The notes under the pieces: model-generated | What the model was told of the DNA's origin: nothing | Seen by the model: the letters and a program-made list of their open reading frames with translations, nothing else | The model's database searches: none | In this document: piece after piece, positions 45,397 through 59,100 of the stretch | Layout: each line of letters opens with the position of its first letter | Numbering within the stretch: position 1 is the stretch's first letter | Program-made: the position numbers and the translations under genes | Origin: Buxus sempervirens | Lineage: Eukaryota; Streptophyta; Magnoliopsida; Buxales; Buxaceae | Assembly: GCA_947561395.2 (NCBI GenBank) | Contig: OX387187.1 | Location: forward strand, 44,851,581-44,915,580 | Length of the DNA stretch: 64,000 nt | Reading direction: 5' to 3'

Positions 45397-48300
45397 ATGG
45401 CCGGCGGCGGTGGAGGACCGTCCCCGCCATCGCATGCGCCGCCACCCGCTCCCACTTCCGGTGGCGAATTCCTCCTCCAATTGCTTCATAAATCCCCTCA
45501 ATCTCAAACACCATCAGCAGCCACTGCAACGACCACTGGTGCTGCTCCACCAAATCCACCACCACCATCCCTTCCCGTTGATCCCTCTCAACAGCTCGAT
45601 CCTGCCGTCGCTGCTGTGGGCCCAACCATACCCTTTCCGCCGTACCCCTCCCAAGGCCATGATCTCCGTGGTCCTTGGCTTAACACCTTCAATCCTCCAT
45701 ACCATCCTAGCTTTCTCCCTCCGGGATTGCCTCAAAACCCTTGGAGTGTCGCTGGCTTTTCACCGCCGGCAATGAACGGATTGGATTTCCATCATAGCAC
45801 ACATATGCGGGGGGCTCACCCGTTCTACTCCGACGAACTCCAACGTTTAGGGCTTTTGAGTAATACCGGTGTGAGCGGGAACCCTGGATATCCACCGCAG
45901 CAGCAAAATCAGCCGAAGAAGAACATGTTAATGTTTGGTACCCTTGCATGCGAGGTCCAGGATCACAACGTCTTATCCAATGGCGCTCCGTCGGATCGCC
46001 ACAGTAAAGGGGCTGAGAGGGAGAATGACAAGGGGCAGGCCAGATTTCAGAAGGGGCATGAAGTGGTAGTAGGAAGTGGAAGCTCCAATAGTTCTGAAAT
46101 TCACTCTAATTTTAGTTGGAATTCGCAGTTAGAGCACCGATTTAATTTTCACGGCCCTCGCCAAGGGAACTATTCAGTGCATGAGGAAGGTAGAGGCAGA
46201 GTTGGAAGGGATAGACAACAGCATTCTGGGTTTCAGAGGTCTGTGGTGCCGGAACAGAGGCGGGCGCCTCCTGGTTTTGCACAAAAGCCAATTGCAAAGG
46301 GGCAATGGGGTTCTGTTAGTGGAAGGCAGGATTTAGAACGCAATGTGGGCAGGGAAGAGACTAGTAGGCGTGAGCTAAGACACCAGGCTGTACGTTATGT
46401 TGATGAAGGTGAGAAAATAGGAAGGCAGGGTCCTGAACATGGTGAAAATTGTAGTGATGTGTCATCTGGATCAAGGCTTATCCGGCAGCTTGATCACCCT
46501 GGCCCTCCTACTGGAAGTAACTTGCATTCTGCTTCAGCTTCGGATATCGAGGAATCTCTAGCATCTGCACATGGCGAGGTTGTTGAATGGGCTACAACTC
46601 GACTTCCAAGGGAGGAAACGAGGAATCGGGATGGTAGCTCAGCCTCAGGTAGACAGAGTTCTAGGGAACAGGATGATTTGGGTGAAGAACTTATTGGTTC
46701 TTTGATGCTTAGGGATGGATTACGTCAGAGGAATGATGTTAAAAAATTGGAAAAATCTCGTGATAAGGTAATCAATTTGCCTATTCCTTCCATGCATGTT
46801 TTTCATTTCTAATGAGTAGATTAATCAATTTTTATGCAATCTATAACTTGGTTTTGATCTCTCTTGAAACTTTGAATTATTCTATCACATCATGATAGCC
46901 TTCATGAGCTGATTGCATGAAAGTTCCTTTTAAAGGGTGAAGCTAACTTGTTTTGGAAGGTATTCTATGTTACACTCAAGGTTTGTTGTTCCAATTTTAG
47001 TGCCGTTTCAGTGAGGGACCTGGATGCCATTTTCCCGAAATTTCTTTGGCATGCTGGGGCTGCGGCATTTTTTGTGCCTCTGTGCTGAAAAATTCATAAA
47101 AATCCAAAAAATCGAAAATTCCAAACAAATTATAAAAACATATAAAAATATCATAACAATAGAAAAATTAATATTTAATTAATGATAATGATAAGTTATT
47201 ACAACATGTTGGTAAAAGCCTTAAAAAAAGTTCGCTACTGTGGTTTATTGGGTCAAAGCTTAAAAAGCTGGAAATCTCTAAATTTCACTTTAATGATTAT
47301 GTAATGAAGGGTAATAGGATGAGTAGTTGATGTGGAAAAATTGGCAAAGAAAATGAGTTGGAGCTTATTACAACATGTTGGTTGGAGAAGAAACTACATG
47401 ATATAAAATAAATAAAAGATGACTAATAGAATGTTGAATCTATCCAAACGAAATTCCATTGATCCTATGACACCTAAAAAAATCATCTATCTTTTAATGT
47501 TAGAAAGCTAGTGGTGCCAAAAAATTTCAGTGACATTGATGGTTGGTGCTTGGTGGGGCCGATGCTAGCACTTAAGTTGCTAGTGATTATGGTGATTGGA
47601 TTGATTGTTTCCTTGTGGTGAAAATGGTTTTGGTGATGGTAGTGGTAGTGATGGTTCCACTATGGGTGGTAGTAGTTTGGAGGTGATGTTAGTGGTTGTG
47701 CATGGTGATGTTGGGAGACATACCCTCTGCCACACACAATAGACAAAAAGGTGAATATTGTGATATAAAATGATATCACCAAGGTTGGAGAAATTATGGA
47801 AAGATAGGCATATGTTGCTTAGTGCTTTTTGAATGTGTCTAAACTGGATGTTTCTAATGTCAAATGCGTTCTTTGGTGCTTTGGATGTAGGCTCAGGCTT
47901 GTGCAGTAGTCTTAAGAAAGAGAGCTTTGCTTAAAGTGGGGAGTCAGCACATGATTTTCTTTTGGAGTGTGCTCCAGTGTTGAGTTGTTCTCTGTGAGGG
48001 TTCCCTTTGACATATTTGGGTGTGCCATTGGATGCAAAGTGTGTTTCTATTAGCATTTGGGAATCTGTAACTAAAAGGATAGAGAGAAGATTGGCCTGTT
48101 GTAAGAAATAAAACCTAGTGGCTAGTGATACTGTGATAGAGCTAATAAATATTACCATAGTTCGTCCTCTCATTTTTTAGCCTCCCATTTTTTATCTTTC
48201 TTTTCTCAAAATTGTGACATGTGGCTGAAAGAATTGAAAGATGCAAAAAGATAAGGTTGTAACAGAAAGTTTCACCTGGTCAAGTGAGATTTGATTTGTA

Positions 48301-50127
48301 AACATAATGAGGTAGGTTGTTCGGGTTTTAGAAAGGCGGATGAAGTGAATAATGCTATTTTGGGGAAAGTGGCTTTGGTAGTTTAGCAAAGATGATTCAG
48401 CATCATGTAGAAAAAACTTCATGATTCAAGTTATAGAGCAGAAGTCTAAATAGGGTGCTCTCTCCTTGACAGTGTCCATTTGTGGAGTTATTCAGTGTGG
48501 TTTTGATCTATCCATCCAGGATGATGAGTTTAAGGAGGTGTTGGGAAATGGAGTGAGATTTTGGGAGTATGATAGGTTTTGGTCCTTCAAATTCTTATTC
48601 CCTCATCTTTATTACGTGTCTCTTGCTCGATATATTTGTTTGTGAAATTTTTTCCAGGGAAGATTGTTAGGCAGTCAAATCCTAGAAGAGAGGTGAATGT
48701 CTTGTTCTGATTAATAGGCCTAGTGATGTTAATTTGTAGGATGGTTAAGAGGTTGAGAGAGTTTATATCCTATGTGAATAAGGGATTTTTGGCATGTTAT
48801 TTTATGATATCCTTTAGGAAGTCTAGAGGAGGACCATGTGTATCTGAGAAGATTATAGGGAAGGCCTGTGCCTCCTAATGTATAAATTTTTTCTCCGTGC
48901 CTTAATCTTGGACATGGACTATCTTATTCTTGGAGTAGATTGAGCCTCAAAATGGTAGATAAGTGCAGCTGAAGATGTCAACAATCTGTTCCCACATTGT
49001 CCTTTTTGCCTTGGTGGTTTGGAGTTTTATTATGTGGGTGTTTAATATGTTTTGGGTATGTCCTAAGACCATTTTGGAGGTTTTAGCAGCTGCCACAGAG
49101 GACTTTTTGGAATGACCATCTTTGTTGTTTGCTTGGTCATTTGGAATGAACACGATGGGGAAATTTTTTTTTGAAGGGGGATCCTTGCCTTTTGGACTTT
49201 AGGAGTAACACTTTCATTAAGTGGGATTCGTCATCTGTTGAATTCGTAAATTACACAATAAATGATTTTGTGCATAGTTGGAATTCGATTGCTAGATGTT
49301 GGTGATGCTTATTTATTGCTGAGGAAATCTCTTTCCCTATTACTGTATTTCCATTTATTCATTTTTTCAGTAAGTGTTGTTTGCACAAGCTGCACACACA
49401 CCCTACCCTCATTGTTTTTCTGGTCGACAACTCCACTACTACGTTCATACTTTCCAGCATAAAAATACAAGAGATATGCAAAATGTGGACACTGAAATTT
49501 TTTAGATAATTTTTATTATTCTACTTTTCATGTTGATTTTTCTTACATATGTTTTACCTCAAATGATTACTTGGTAATTAGTTTTTTGTTCAGGAATCCA
49601 CTTTAGATATCATGAGAGGACAACGGGTACTTAATCCCCGGATGAGGAATTTCAAGAGACAGGTGGCATGTCGGTATGACATAGAAAGATTAAATGCTCC
49701 TCTCCTTGAAATTTATGAATCTCTAATACCAGCAGAAGAAGAAAAGAAAAAACAGAAGCAGCTGTTAGCATTGTTAGAGAAGCTGGTCAACAAGGAATGG
49801 CCTAAAGCGCGGTTGTACATCTATGGATCCTGCACTAATTCCTTCGGTTTTTCCAACAGCGATATTGATGTTTGCCTTGTAATCGAGGACACTGAAGTTG
49901 GTAAGTCTGAGATTCTGTTGAAATTGGCAGACATTTTGCAGTCAGATAATCTACAGGATGTGCAGGTAAATTAATATCTTTGTGCTTGCCTTTTGTCTAA
50001 TGGTTGAATGTTTGTTCTTCCGAGGTTCAGTGTTTTGAAAAGACAGAAACCTATTAATTTGTATCTCAGAATGTTTCTCTGTTGGCTTATATGCTGATTG
50101 ATTGATGCCATTACCCTTGTATCCATC

Positions 50128-50160
<33 letters not shown>

Positions 50161-53100
50161 TGGGTGGGGTTTGCGGTATGGAAATAGTTCCTTATAGCTT
50201 TCACTTGGAACTCATATCTTGAGCTACAACTAAATATCTTTGTATTTAATAATTTCTAATTAACTGAAAGCTAGACTTTCATAATCTAAACCAGATATTT
50301 ATTGTTGAATTGCTTTGTGGAGAAGCCTGCCTGTTGAAGATAGACCTTTTATGCAAGCACTTTTTCATAGTTTATAAGCAATTTGAAAATCATAACTAGT
50401 TTAGAAACTTTCAAGTTCTATTTTTTTGAAACTTCATGCACTATTGTATGGTCAGTGTTGTTCAAGGCATTCTCTTAGTTGTCTTGAGAATTATTTGAAG
50501 GATTGTAGTTAATGTGCCTAGGCAGATCTAACCTAGGTGGTTGCTAGATGGTTCGTGTGGCTGGCTAGATTGCTCGGTGAATTTGCTGGTCACCTAAGTA
50601 TAATAGGACATATACATCAAGACCACATTAAAGATCTCAGTGTAACATGATTTTTATACATATAAGTTGAGATAGTATGGCCATACTTTTCCATGTGCTC
50701 TTCTAGACAACCTTCTGAAGTATCTTGTTTCATTCCTAGTCATATATTCTACATTAAAAAATCAAGTACCTCTTTCTGATGTCCCTCTTGTATAAACCTC
50801 TGGACATGTTGAACACTTCAATGCGTAGAAGTTTTACCTCCCTAGAGCATCCTCAATTAGGACAGCAAGATAACTACTTCATCCATTTATGTGGCAGTTA
50901 AACTCCTATCTCATTAGGAAACTAAACCTAGTTTAAAACTTCTCTATAATCTTTTACCATGATTATATGGAAAGTACTGTGTTATACCTTGAATGTGAGT
51001 CCTTTGCATATGCTCTTCATCATTGTATCTCTTTTAAACATATGTGCTAATTTTTGTTTGATTATGTCAACCTACTCCAAACTGTTAGTAGTCTAGTTTC
51101 CTCAAGTTCAGAGGCATTATCTGACAATCACAATAGCCAAAGTTTTTTGGATAGACAATTCTTTTTTATTAGAATGTTAATATAGAATTAGTGTAGCACT
51201 TACACACACACACACAAACACACAGAGAGAGAGAGAGGGCTAGTTGTGTTTGGTGATGCGAATTGTGTTCTGTCATCCTAGTCTATCAAAACAATATATT
51301 GTTAGTCAGTATATGGGTATCCAAATCCTTTATGACTGACTCCATTCAGGTTCATTTTCTCTCTTTCCCTTCCTGCCCTCTTAAGTCCTTCAATGTAAGC
51401 CTCCTCAGATCTTCCCACAGCTGCCTCCTTAGATCTTCATTTTATGTGCCCAAGTAGTCTTTATGTAATTTATTTAATCTTCTCAGTTATTTGGAAAGCA
51501 TTTAGGTTACTCTTGGAAATGTCCATCTTCACTTTGAGTTTTACGAGGAATAAAAAAGGAACAACCAGAAAAGCATTGAAATCCTTTTCTTCTTTTCCTC
51601 AATGTTTGTTCCATGATGTCTACTCAACCAACCTAAATTATTATTTAGATGGTTTTCTGAAGTCTTGTGGATTACATAGTAAAACATAATCTCTCTTAAG
51701 CATCATACTTCTTGGCATTTCTTTCATTGCAATTCATTCATTCAGATCATTCTTCTTCTTTCTCCATCTTTTCAGATTAGTTAACTATTCCAGTTGCTGA
51801 AAACTGTGACTACCTGTCAAATACAGCCTGTTTGAAACTTTGTTTATGAAGAATGAAAACAGGTTATTTCTAAAAGTTGAACACTGGAAGGAAAGAAGGA
51901 GAGATTGTTAATAGAGTGAAGTACAAGAAATAGAAAAACAAGTAGGCCAGCTGTGCTAGATCTATGGATTCTTGATGTAGAACATCTAGCCATGAAATAT
52001 TTAGAGAAGCAAGACATGAAGAAGAGGAACAAAGCTTGATGAGTTGGAGTGCTGTTGTTGTTTTTTTTTTTTTTTTTTTTTTTTTTAAGTCTTTTAGAAG
52101 TCGTTAGAGTTTGTTTTTAGTTGTTTTCTTATTTAAGTTGGGGTTAGTTTTGTAATTTTTTTTTACTTCTTAATGTATTAGGTATTTGAGTTATATTAGG
52201 AGTCTTTAAGAGGTCTTAGAGTTAGATTTTAACTCTAAGTAGTTTACTATGAGTAGGAGTCCTAATTTTAGTAGGTTTCTATCTTATTTTGGGGTCTTCA
52301 AAGGTCTATAAATAAGGGGTAAAGGTTGTACACGAATTTTAGACATTATTTTTTAAAAGAACGACAAAGTTTCTCTCTCATCTTTCTTGTGGATTCAAGG
52401 TTATTTGCTGGTGGATTCCAGTTTTCTAGGATTAACGGAGATTAATCCTTGTTTTTGTAACTTTCACTACGTCAATTGGTATCAGAGCCAGGTTTTGCCT
52501 GACGAGATAGCCAACAGCGAGGGTGATGGTAACAATCCCATCGACGTTGTTCGTGGGCAAGAAGCGATTTGGGAGGCCATTGAAGAACAACGGCAGCAGA
52601 TGGTGGAGATTCGTCAGATGATTGCTGATCTAGCAGTTAATGCCAACCCTAATCAAAACGCTGCTGGGCAGGGAGCCGCGGGATTTGCCCGAGGACCCCA
52701 GGTGTTGAAGCCAGAAGGCCCTACCAATGACCCTATGAACGCAATGTTCGCGGGCATCAGCGGGCACTATTTGGCAATGATGATTTGGACCTAGAAGAGG
52801 AGGAGATAGTTCGCGATCAAGGAGATCATGAAGTTCGCAATAGAAGGTTCGAAGATTACTACATCAAGATAGATATTCCTTCTTTCAGTGGGAATATGAA
52901 TATCAAGGAATTTCTCGATTGGGTTTCAGAAGTTGAGAAATTTTTTGAGATGATGGAGGTTCATGAAGAGAGACAAGTGAAACTTGTTGCTTTCAAACTG
53001 AAGAGTGGAGCAGCCGCTTGGTGGGACACGTTGTAAAATAATAGACATCGACAGGGAAAAGTCCTAATCCATACGTGGAGGAGAATGAAGCAATTGATGA

Positions 53101-56100
53101 TGGAGAGATTCTTATCGCTAGACCACGATCAGCATCTATTTCAGCTTTATCAGAACTGCATTCAAGGAAGTAAAGCAATTTCTGATTATACTGCTGAATT
53201 CTCTAGACTATCTGTACGTAATAATTTGTCTGAAACAGAATCACAGAGAGTTGCTAGATATTTGGCAGGGCTGAAACCATCAATTCGAAACAAAATTGGA
53301 TTGCAGACTTTGTGGTCAGTGGATGAAGCACATAACATGGCATTGAAAGCTGAATTGATGGAGGAGACAGTTGGACGCTCCGAATTCACTCGTAGGCCTT
53401 TTTATGAGGCTGGTAATTATTCTGTAAAGGGCAAGGCACCTCAAATAGACAATCCAGCAGACCCATCTACAGATGGCATCAATTCCAGAGTTAGTTCTGC
53501 TCCTGGCGTCAATTCCAGAATGGTTCCGGAAGGTGGCACTAACCTCAGAAAATCAACAAATGTTGGTTACCAGGAAAAAGCTAAAAATTCATCCCGTTTT
53601 GCCACAATTAAGTGTTACAAATGTGGTCAGATATGGCACAGATCTAATGAGTGTCCAGTCCAGAAGCCAGTTAATTTGATTGAACAGGGTGATGTTTCAG
53701 AAAAAGAAGAGGGTGAAGATGGAGCTATTGTTATGTATGATAACGGTGTGTATGAGATTGGAGAAGAAGATGGAGGAGACTGCCTCAGTCTAGTCCTGCA
53801 ACGAGTGTTGTGTTCAGCCAAGCAGGAGGATAGATCCCAATGTCATAATATTTTCCAGTCATTGTATATCGTCTCCAATAAGGTATGCGATTTAATTGTT
53901 GACAATGAGAGTTGTGATAATTTTGTGGCAAAAAATTAGTTGATTATTTGCAGTTGCCAACCAAGCCACATCTTTCACCTTATTCTATTGGTTGGGTGAA
54001 GAAGGGATCTATAGTGAAGGTTTCAGAAATCTGTACCATTCCGATTTCAATTGGGAAGCATTACAAGGTTGGAATTACTTAAGATGTGATTGAAATGGAT
54101 GCAAGTCATGTTTTATTGGGCAAGCCATGGCAGTACGATGTAAATGCCATCTACAAGTGTAGAGACAATGTCTACTTGTTTACCTGGAAAGGACACAACA
54201 TAGCTATGGTACCAACTAAGGCGTCTGGAACGACCCCGAAAGCTTCTAAAGTGGACGGCAAGTCTTTCCTCACGATCACCACGTTGGATTCAGATTTCAC
54301 AGATGATGCCAGAGGTTTGCATGAGGTGCATGCATTGGTAGTTAAAACCAATATGGTGGAGACTTCCAATGATGCGAAGGCAGTGCCCGAGCCGGTTCAG
54401 CCTTTATTACAGGAGTTTAGTGAGTTGGTGGCAGATGATTTGCCCAACGAACTACCCCCTTTGCATGATATTCAACATCACATTGATTTGGTACCAGGTG
54501 CTAGTTTGCCTAATCTTCCACATTATCGCATGAGCCCCAAGGAGAATGAGATTCTATGTGAGAAGGTGGAAGAATTATTACAGAACGGTTTCCTTCGTGA
54601 GAGCATGAGCCCATGTGCAGTTCCCGCTCTGTTAACTGCCAAGAAGGATGGGAGTTGGCGTATATGTGTTGATAGCAGGGCCATCAACAAGATCATTGTA
54701 AGGTACAGATTTCCCATTCCACGCCTTGATGATATGTTGGATATGTTATTTGGTTCTACTATTTTTTCTAAAATTGATTTGAGGAGTGGTTATCATCAAT
54801 TCCGGATTCGTCCTGGATGAGTGGAAGACTGCATTTAAGACTAAGGATGGTTTATTTGAATGGTTGGTCATGCCATTCGGGCTGTTGAATGCCCCTGGCA
54901 CTTTTATGAGGGTGATGAATCAGGTATTACGATCCTTTATTGGAAAGTTTGTGGTTGTTTACTTTGATGATATCTTGATATATCGCAAGTCATATGGGGA
55001 TCACCTTATACATTTGCGTTAAGTATAGGAGGTCTTGAGGCAAAACAAGTTGTTTATCAATTCAAAAAAGTGTATATTCATGATTGATAAGTTGCTGTTT
55101 TTGGGTTATGTGGTTAGTTCAAACAGCATACATGTTGATGATGACAAGATACGAGCTATCCGGGATTGGCCTACACCTAAGACTATTACCGAGGTACGTA
55201 GTTTTCATGGTTTGGCTACATTTTATTGTAGATTCATCAGAAATTTCAATTCTATTATGGCTCCAATTACTGAATGTTTAAAGAAGGGGAAGTTTAATTG
55301 GGGTCTAGAACAAGATGATAGTTTTTCCTTGATCAAGGAAAAATTATGCAACGCCCCTGTATTGGCTTTACTGTGTTTTGAAAAATTATTTGAAGTTGAG
55401 GTTGATGCATGTGGAGTAGGCGTTGGGGCTGTTTTGTCCCAAGAAGGAAGACCGGTTGCTTACTTTAGTGAGAAACTCAGTGATGCAAGACAGAAATGGT
55501 CTATTTATGACCAAGAGTTCTATGCTATTGTTCGTGCTTTGAAGCATTGGGAACACTATCTTGTATAGCATGAGTTTATTCTTTATTCTGATTATCAAGC
55601 TTTGAAGTTCTTAAATAGTCAGAAGCACTTGACTAGTATGCATGCCAGGTGGTTTGCATATTTGCAGAAATTTCCGTTTGTGATTCGTCATAAATCAGGA
55701 GTTCTTAACTGGGTTGCAGATGCTCTAAGTAGGAGAGCTAGCTTGCTGATCACCATGCAACATGAGGTAGTTGGGTTTGATTCTTTGAAAGAACTTTATG
55801 CTACTGATGATGATTTTGTAGAAATTTGGCAAAAGTATATGGCACACAAGTCTTCGGATGATTTCTTTGTGTTGGATGGCTTCTTATTTCGTGGGAACCT
55901 ATTATGTATTCCACGGGTTTCTTTACGTGAGAAACTAATTTGTGACCTTCATGATAGTGGCTTTAGTGGATACTTTGGTCATGATAAGACCATAGCCTTG
56001 TTAGAGGAGAGGTATTATTGGCCACGACTAAAGAAGGAAGTTGGAAATCATGTTCGAAAGTGTCATATCTGTCAAACATCGAAGGGGCAAGCGCAAAATA

Positions 56101-59100
56101 CAAATTTGTACACTCCTTTACCAGTTCCAGAATCTATTTGGGAGGATTTATTTATGGATTTTGTGCTTAGTTTGCCTCATACTCAACGGGGTGTGGATTT
56201 GGTATTTGTAGTAGTTGATAGATTTAGCAAGATGACACACTTTATTCCTTGTCGTAAGACATCGGATGCTTCTCATATTGCTAGTCTATTCTTTCGTGAA
56301 ATTGTTCGTCTCCATGGAGTTCCCAAATCTATCACATTTGATAGGGATACGAAATTTCTTAGCTACTTTTGGCTTACTTTATAGAAGATGTTTGATACTT
56401 CTTTAAAGTTTAGTAGTACAGCACACCCACAGACTGATGGGCAAACGGAAGTGGTTAAAAGAACACTTGAGAATTTGATTCGTTGTTTGTGGGGATAAGC
56501 CGAAACAATGGGATCAAGCTTTGCCACAAGCTGAATTTGCATACAACAGTTCGGTATCTAGTGCTACAGGTATGACACCTTTTTCTGTGGTGTATGTAAA
56601 GGCTCCACGCCATGCACTAGATTTGGTTTCTCTTCCCAAGTCATCAAGTGTTAGTACAGCAGCTCAAAACATGGTTGAGAAGGTTTAGTCAATTCAGGGG
56701 AGGTTAGGCAAAGGTTGGAAGCAACCAATGCTAAAAACAAGTTTCATGCAGACAAGCACAGGAGGTTCAAGGAGTTTGCTGTAGGTGATAAGGTGATGGT
56801 TTTCTTACAAAAGGAGAGGTTTCCTATTGGTACATACAGCAAGTTGAAGCATAAGAAATATGGTCCATACCAGGTGTTGAAGAAGATCAATAGCAATGCT
56901 TATGTTATCAATTTGCCAGATGACATGGGTATTTTCAGGACTTTCAATGTTGCAGATTTGTTCGAGTATCATTCATAGGATGGTTCCATTTATCCCGACA
57001 TCAACTTGTGGGCGAGTTTTTGTGAAGTGGAAGGGATTGATGTAGACCATTTAGCCATGAAATATTTAGAGAAGCAAGATATGAAAAGGAACAAAGCTTG
57101 ATGAGTTGGAGTGCTGTTTCTATTTTTTTTTTTTTAAAGTCTTTTAGAAGTCGTTAGAGTTTGTTTTTAGTTGTTTTCTTATTTAATTTGGGGTTAGTTT
57201 TGTAATTTCTTATTACTTCTTAATGTATTAGGTATTTGAGTTATATTAGGAGTCTTTAAGAGGTCTTAGAGTTAGATTTTAACTCTAAGTTGTTTACTAT
57301 GAGTAGGAGTCCTAATTTTAGTAGGTTTCTATCTTATTTTGGGGTCTTCAAAGGTCTATAAATAAGGGGTAAAGGTGGTTGTACACTAATTTTAAACATT
57401 ATTTTTTAAAAGAACTATAGAGTTTCTCTTTCACCTTCCTTGTGGATTCAAGGTTATTTGCTGGTGGATTCCAGTTTTCTAGGATTAACGGAGATTAATC
57501 CTTGTTTTCGTAACTTTCACTGTGTCAATTCTATTACTCAAATAGTAACTGGGCATTTTCTAAGCATGTTAAAAAATGTTTCACAATCCTGTCTACAAAG
57601 AAATCCTTAATGCATGGTGAATGCTAAAGAAGAATGTAAAATATTAATGAAAATGATAAGTTATTATTGTTACGAGTATGTCCTGTTAAATAATTTGCCG
57701 AAGACTAATGATGCAAACTTATTTAGTGGATATTTTATCTTAGGTTTTTCTTTAAGAAAAAAAGGAAAAAAGGAAAATCTAAGCTAGTTCTCAATGCTTT
57801 CAGGCTCTGACACATGCTAGGGTCCCCATAGTGAAGCTTATGGATCTAGTAACTGGAATCTCCTGTGATATGCATCGATAATTTTCTGGAAAAAAAATTT
57901 AAGTTATTTCTCAATCATTACAGGCACTGACACGTGCTAGGGTCCCCATAGTGAAGCTTATGGATCCAGTAACTGGAATCTCCGGTGATATATGCATCAA
58001 TAATATTTTAGCTGTTGTCAACACGAAGCTCCTTCGAGATTATGCACAAATAGATCCCAGACTTCGGCAATTGGCTTTTATTGTGAAACACTGGGCCAAA
58101 TCACGAAGAGTCAATGAAACTTATCAGGGAACACTATCTAGCTATGCGTGAGTGAACACATGAATTTTTACTTAATGCAATCTCAATCTTGCAAGCTTTG
58201 AAGATATGAACCCGACTTCGTCTCTCTCAAATTCCTGTTGCTAATAGTTGTAATTGCTTTCTCAGGTATGTTCTGATGTGCATTCATTTCTTGCAACAGC
58301 GTAAGCCTGCTATTCTTCCATGTCTACAGGTATGCAATATTATATCCTTCATAATTCTGAGGGCAGAGGCATATAGAGGTGTTTTGAGTACTCTTAGGTA
58401 TTCCATGTGCTGATTATGTAAATTTGCAGTTAATAGTTTTATAATTGTCGTTTTTTAATGTCAACTCTCTTGAGTATTCTAGCCCATTTGTCAAATTGGC
58501 TTGACCATTTATATCTTTCCATAATTATATTGTAAATTGTGACGCTTCATTTAAAATGCTTGTGTCATTATGCTTTGATGAACATCCTTTTTTGGGTCAT
58601 CCTGTAATGAAATCTTTTTTATAAATTATTTTCTTATGCTTCAGCACATGTCCAAATATGGCTAATTATTATTTCATATTTCATAATTGCTACTTTATGG
58701 TAGGATTTGTCCCAGCTGGGTCTATTTGCCCAGCCAAACCCCAAAGAAAAAAAAAATGTTGTAGTTGCTGCTTATCAGCTTTCTATGCATGTGAGAAGCC
58801 AATATGACATTTTTGTGGATATTAATTGGATATAGAAATGGCAAACTACGTTTGATGAATCTAGGCCCAGCCCATAGGCGGATAGGCCTGATGAGTCTGA
58901 ACCATTTTTAAACTGGTCCTACGCCCATTTTTTAGGCCTGTGACTTGTTTGGCTTGCTTTGTAAAACTTGACATAATTAGGGCTAGGCATGGTGAGGCCT
59001 GGTCCGGCCTTGTTTTTAATTTCAATGCATACAAAAAACTAGGTTTGATAGTTGTATGCATAATTAATATTATAAGGATTGCTGATAAAACCCAAGATCT

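Larger units (their letters stand above)
51972..57527 (+). mobile_element. Ty3/gypsy retrotransposon in URT1 intron 2
   Basis: LTRs of about 0.5 kb (51972-52474 and 57037-57527), a primer-binding site TGGTATCAGAGCC (52477, complementary to initiator tRNA-Met), gag, protease remnant, RT, RNase H and integrase in the order of Ty3/gypsy, and a polypurine tract (GTGGAAGGGA). ATTC is duplicated at the flanks (51968-51971 and 57528-57531). The LTRs differ at roughly 20 positions by eye plus small indels, so the insertion is fairly young, yet the internal frame is broken by several stops and frameshifts. RT and integrase motifs resemble plant chromoviruses, but no chromodomain is clear. Confidence 0.92.

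Noticed and set aside
47931..49153. Possible LINE or other retroelement remains in URT1 intron 1
   Set aside because: I looked for RT or RNase H motifs on both strands and saw none that I could defend.
51844..52032. Phe-rich minus-strand open frame at the gypsy boundary
   Set aside because: It spans the insertion junction and opposes the LTR; it is a chance frame.
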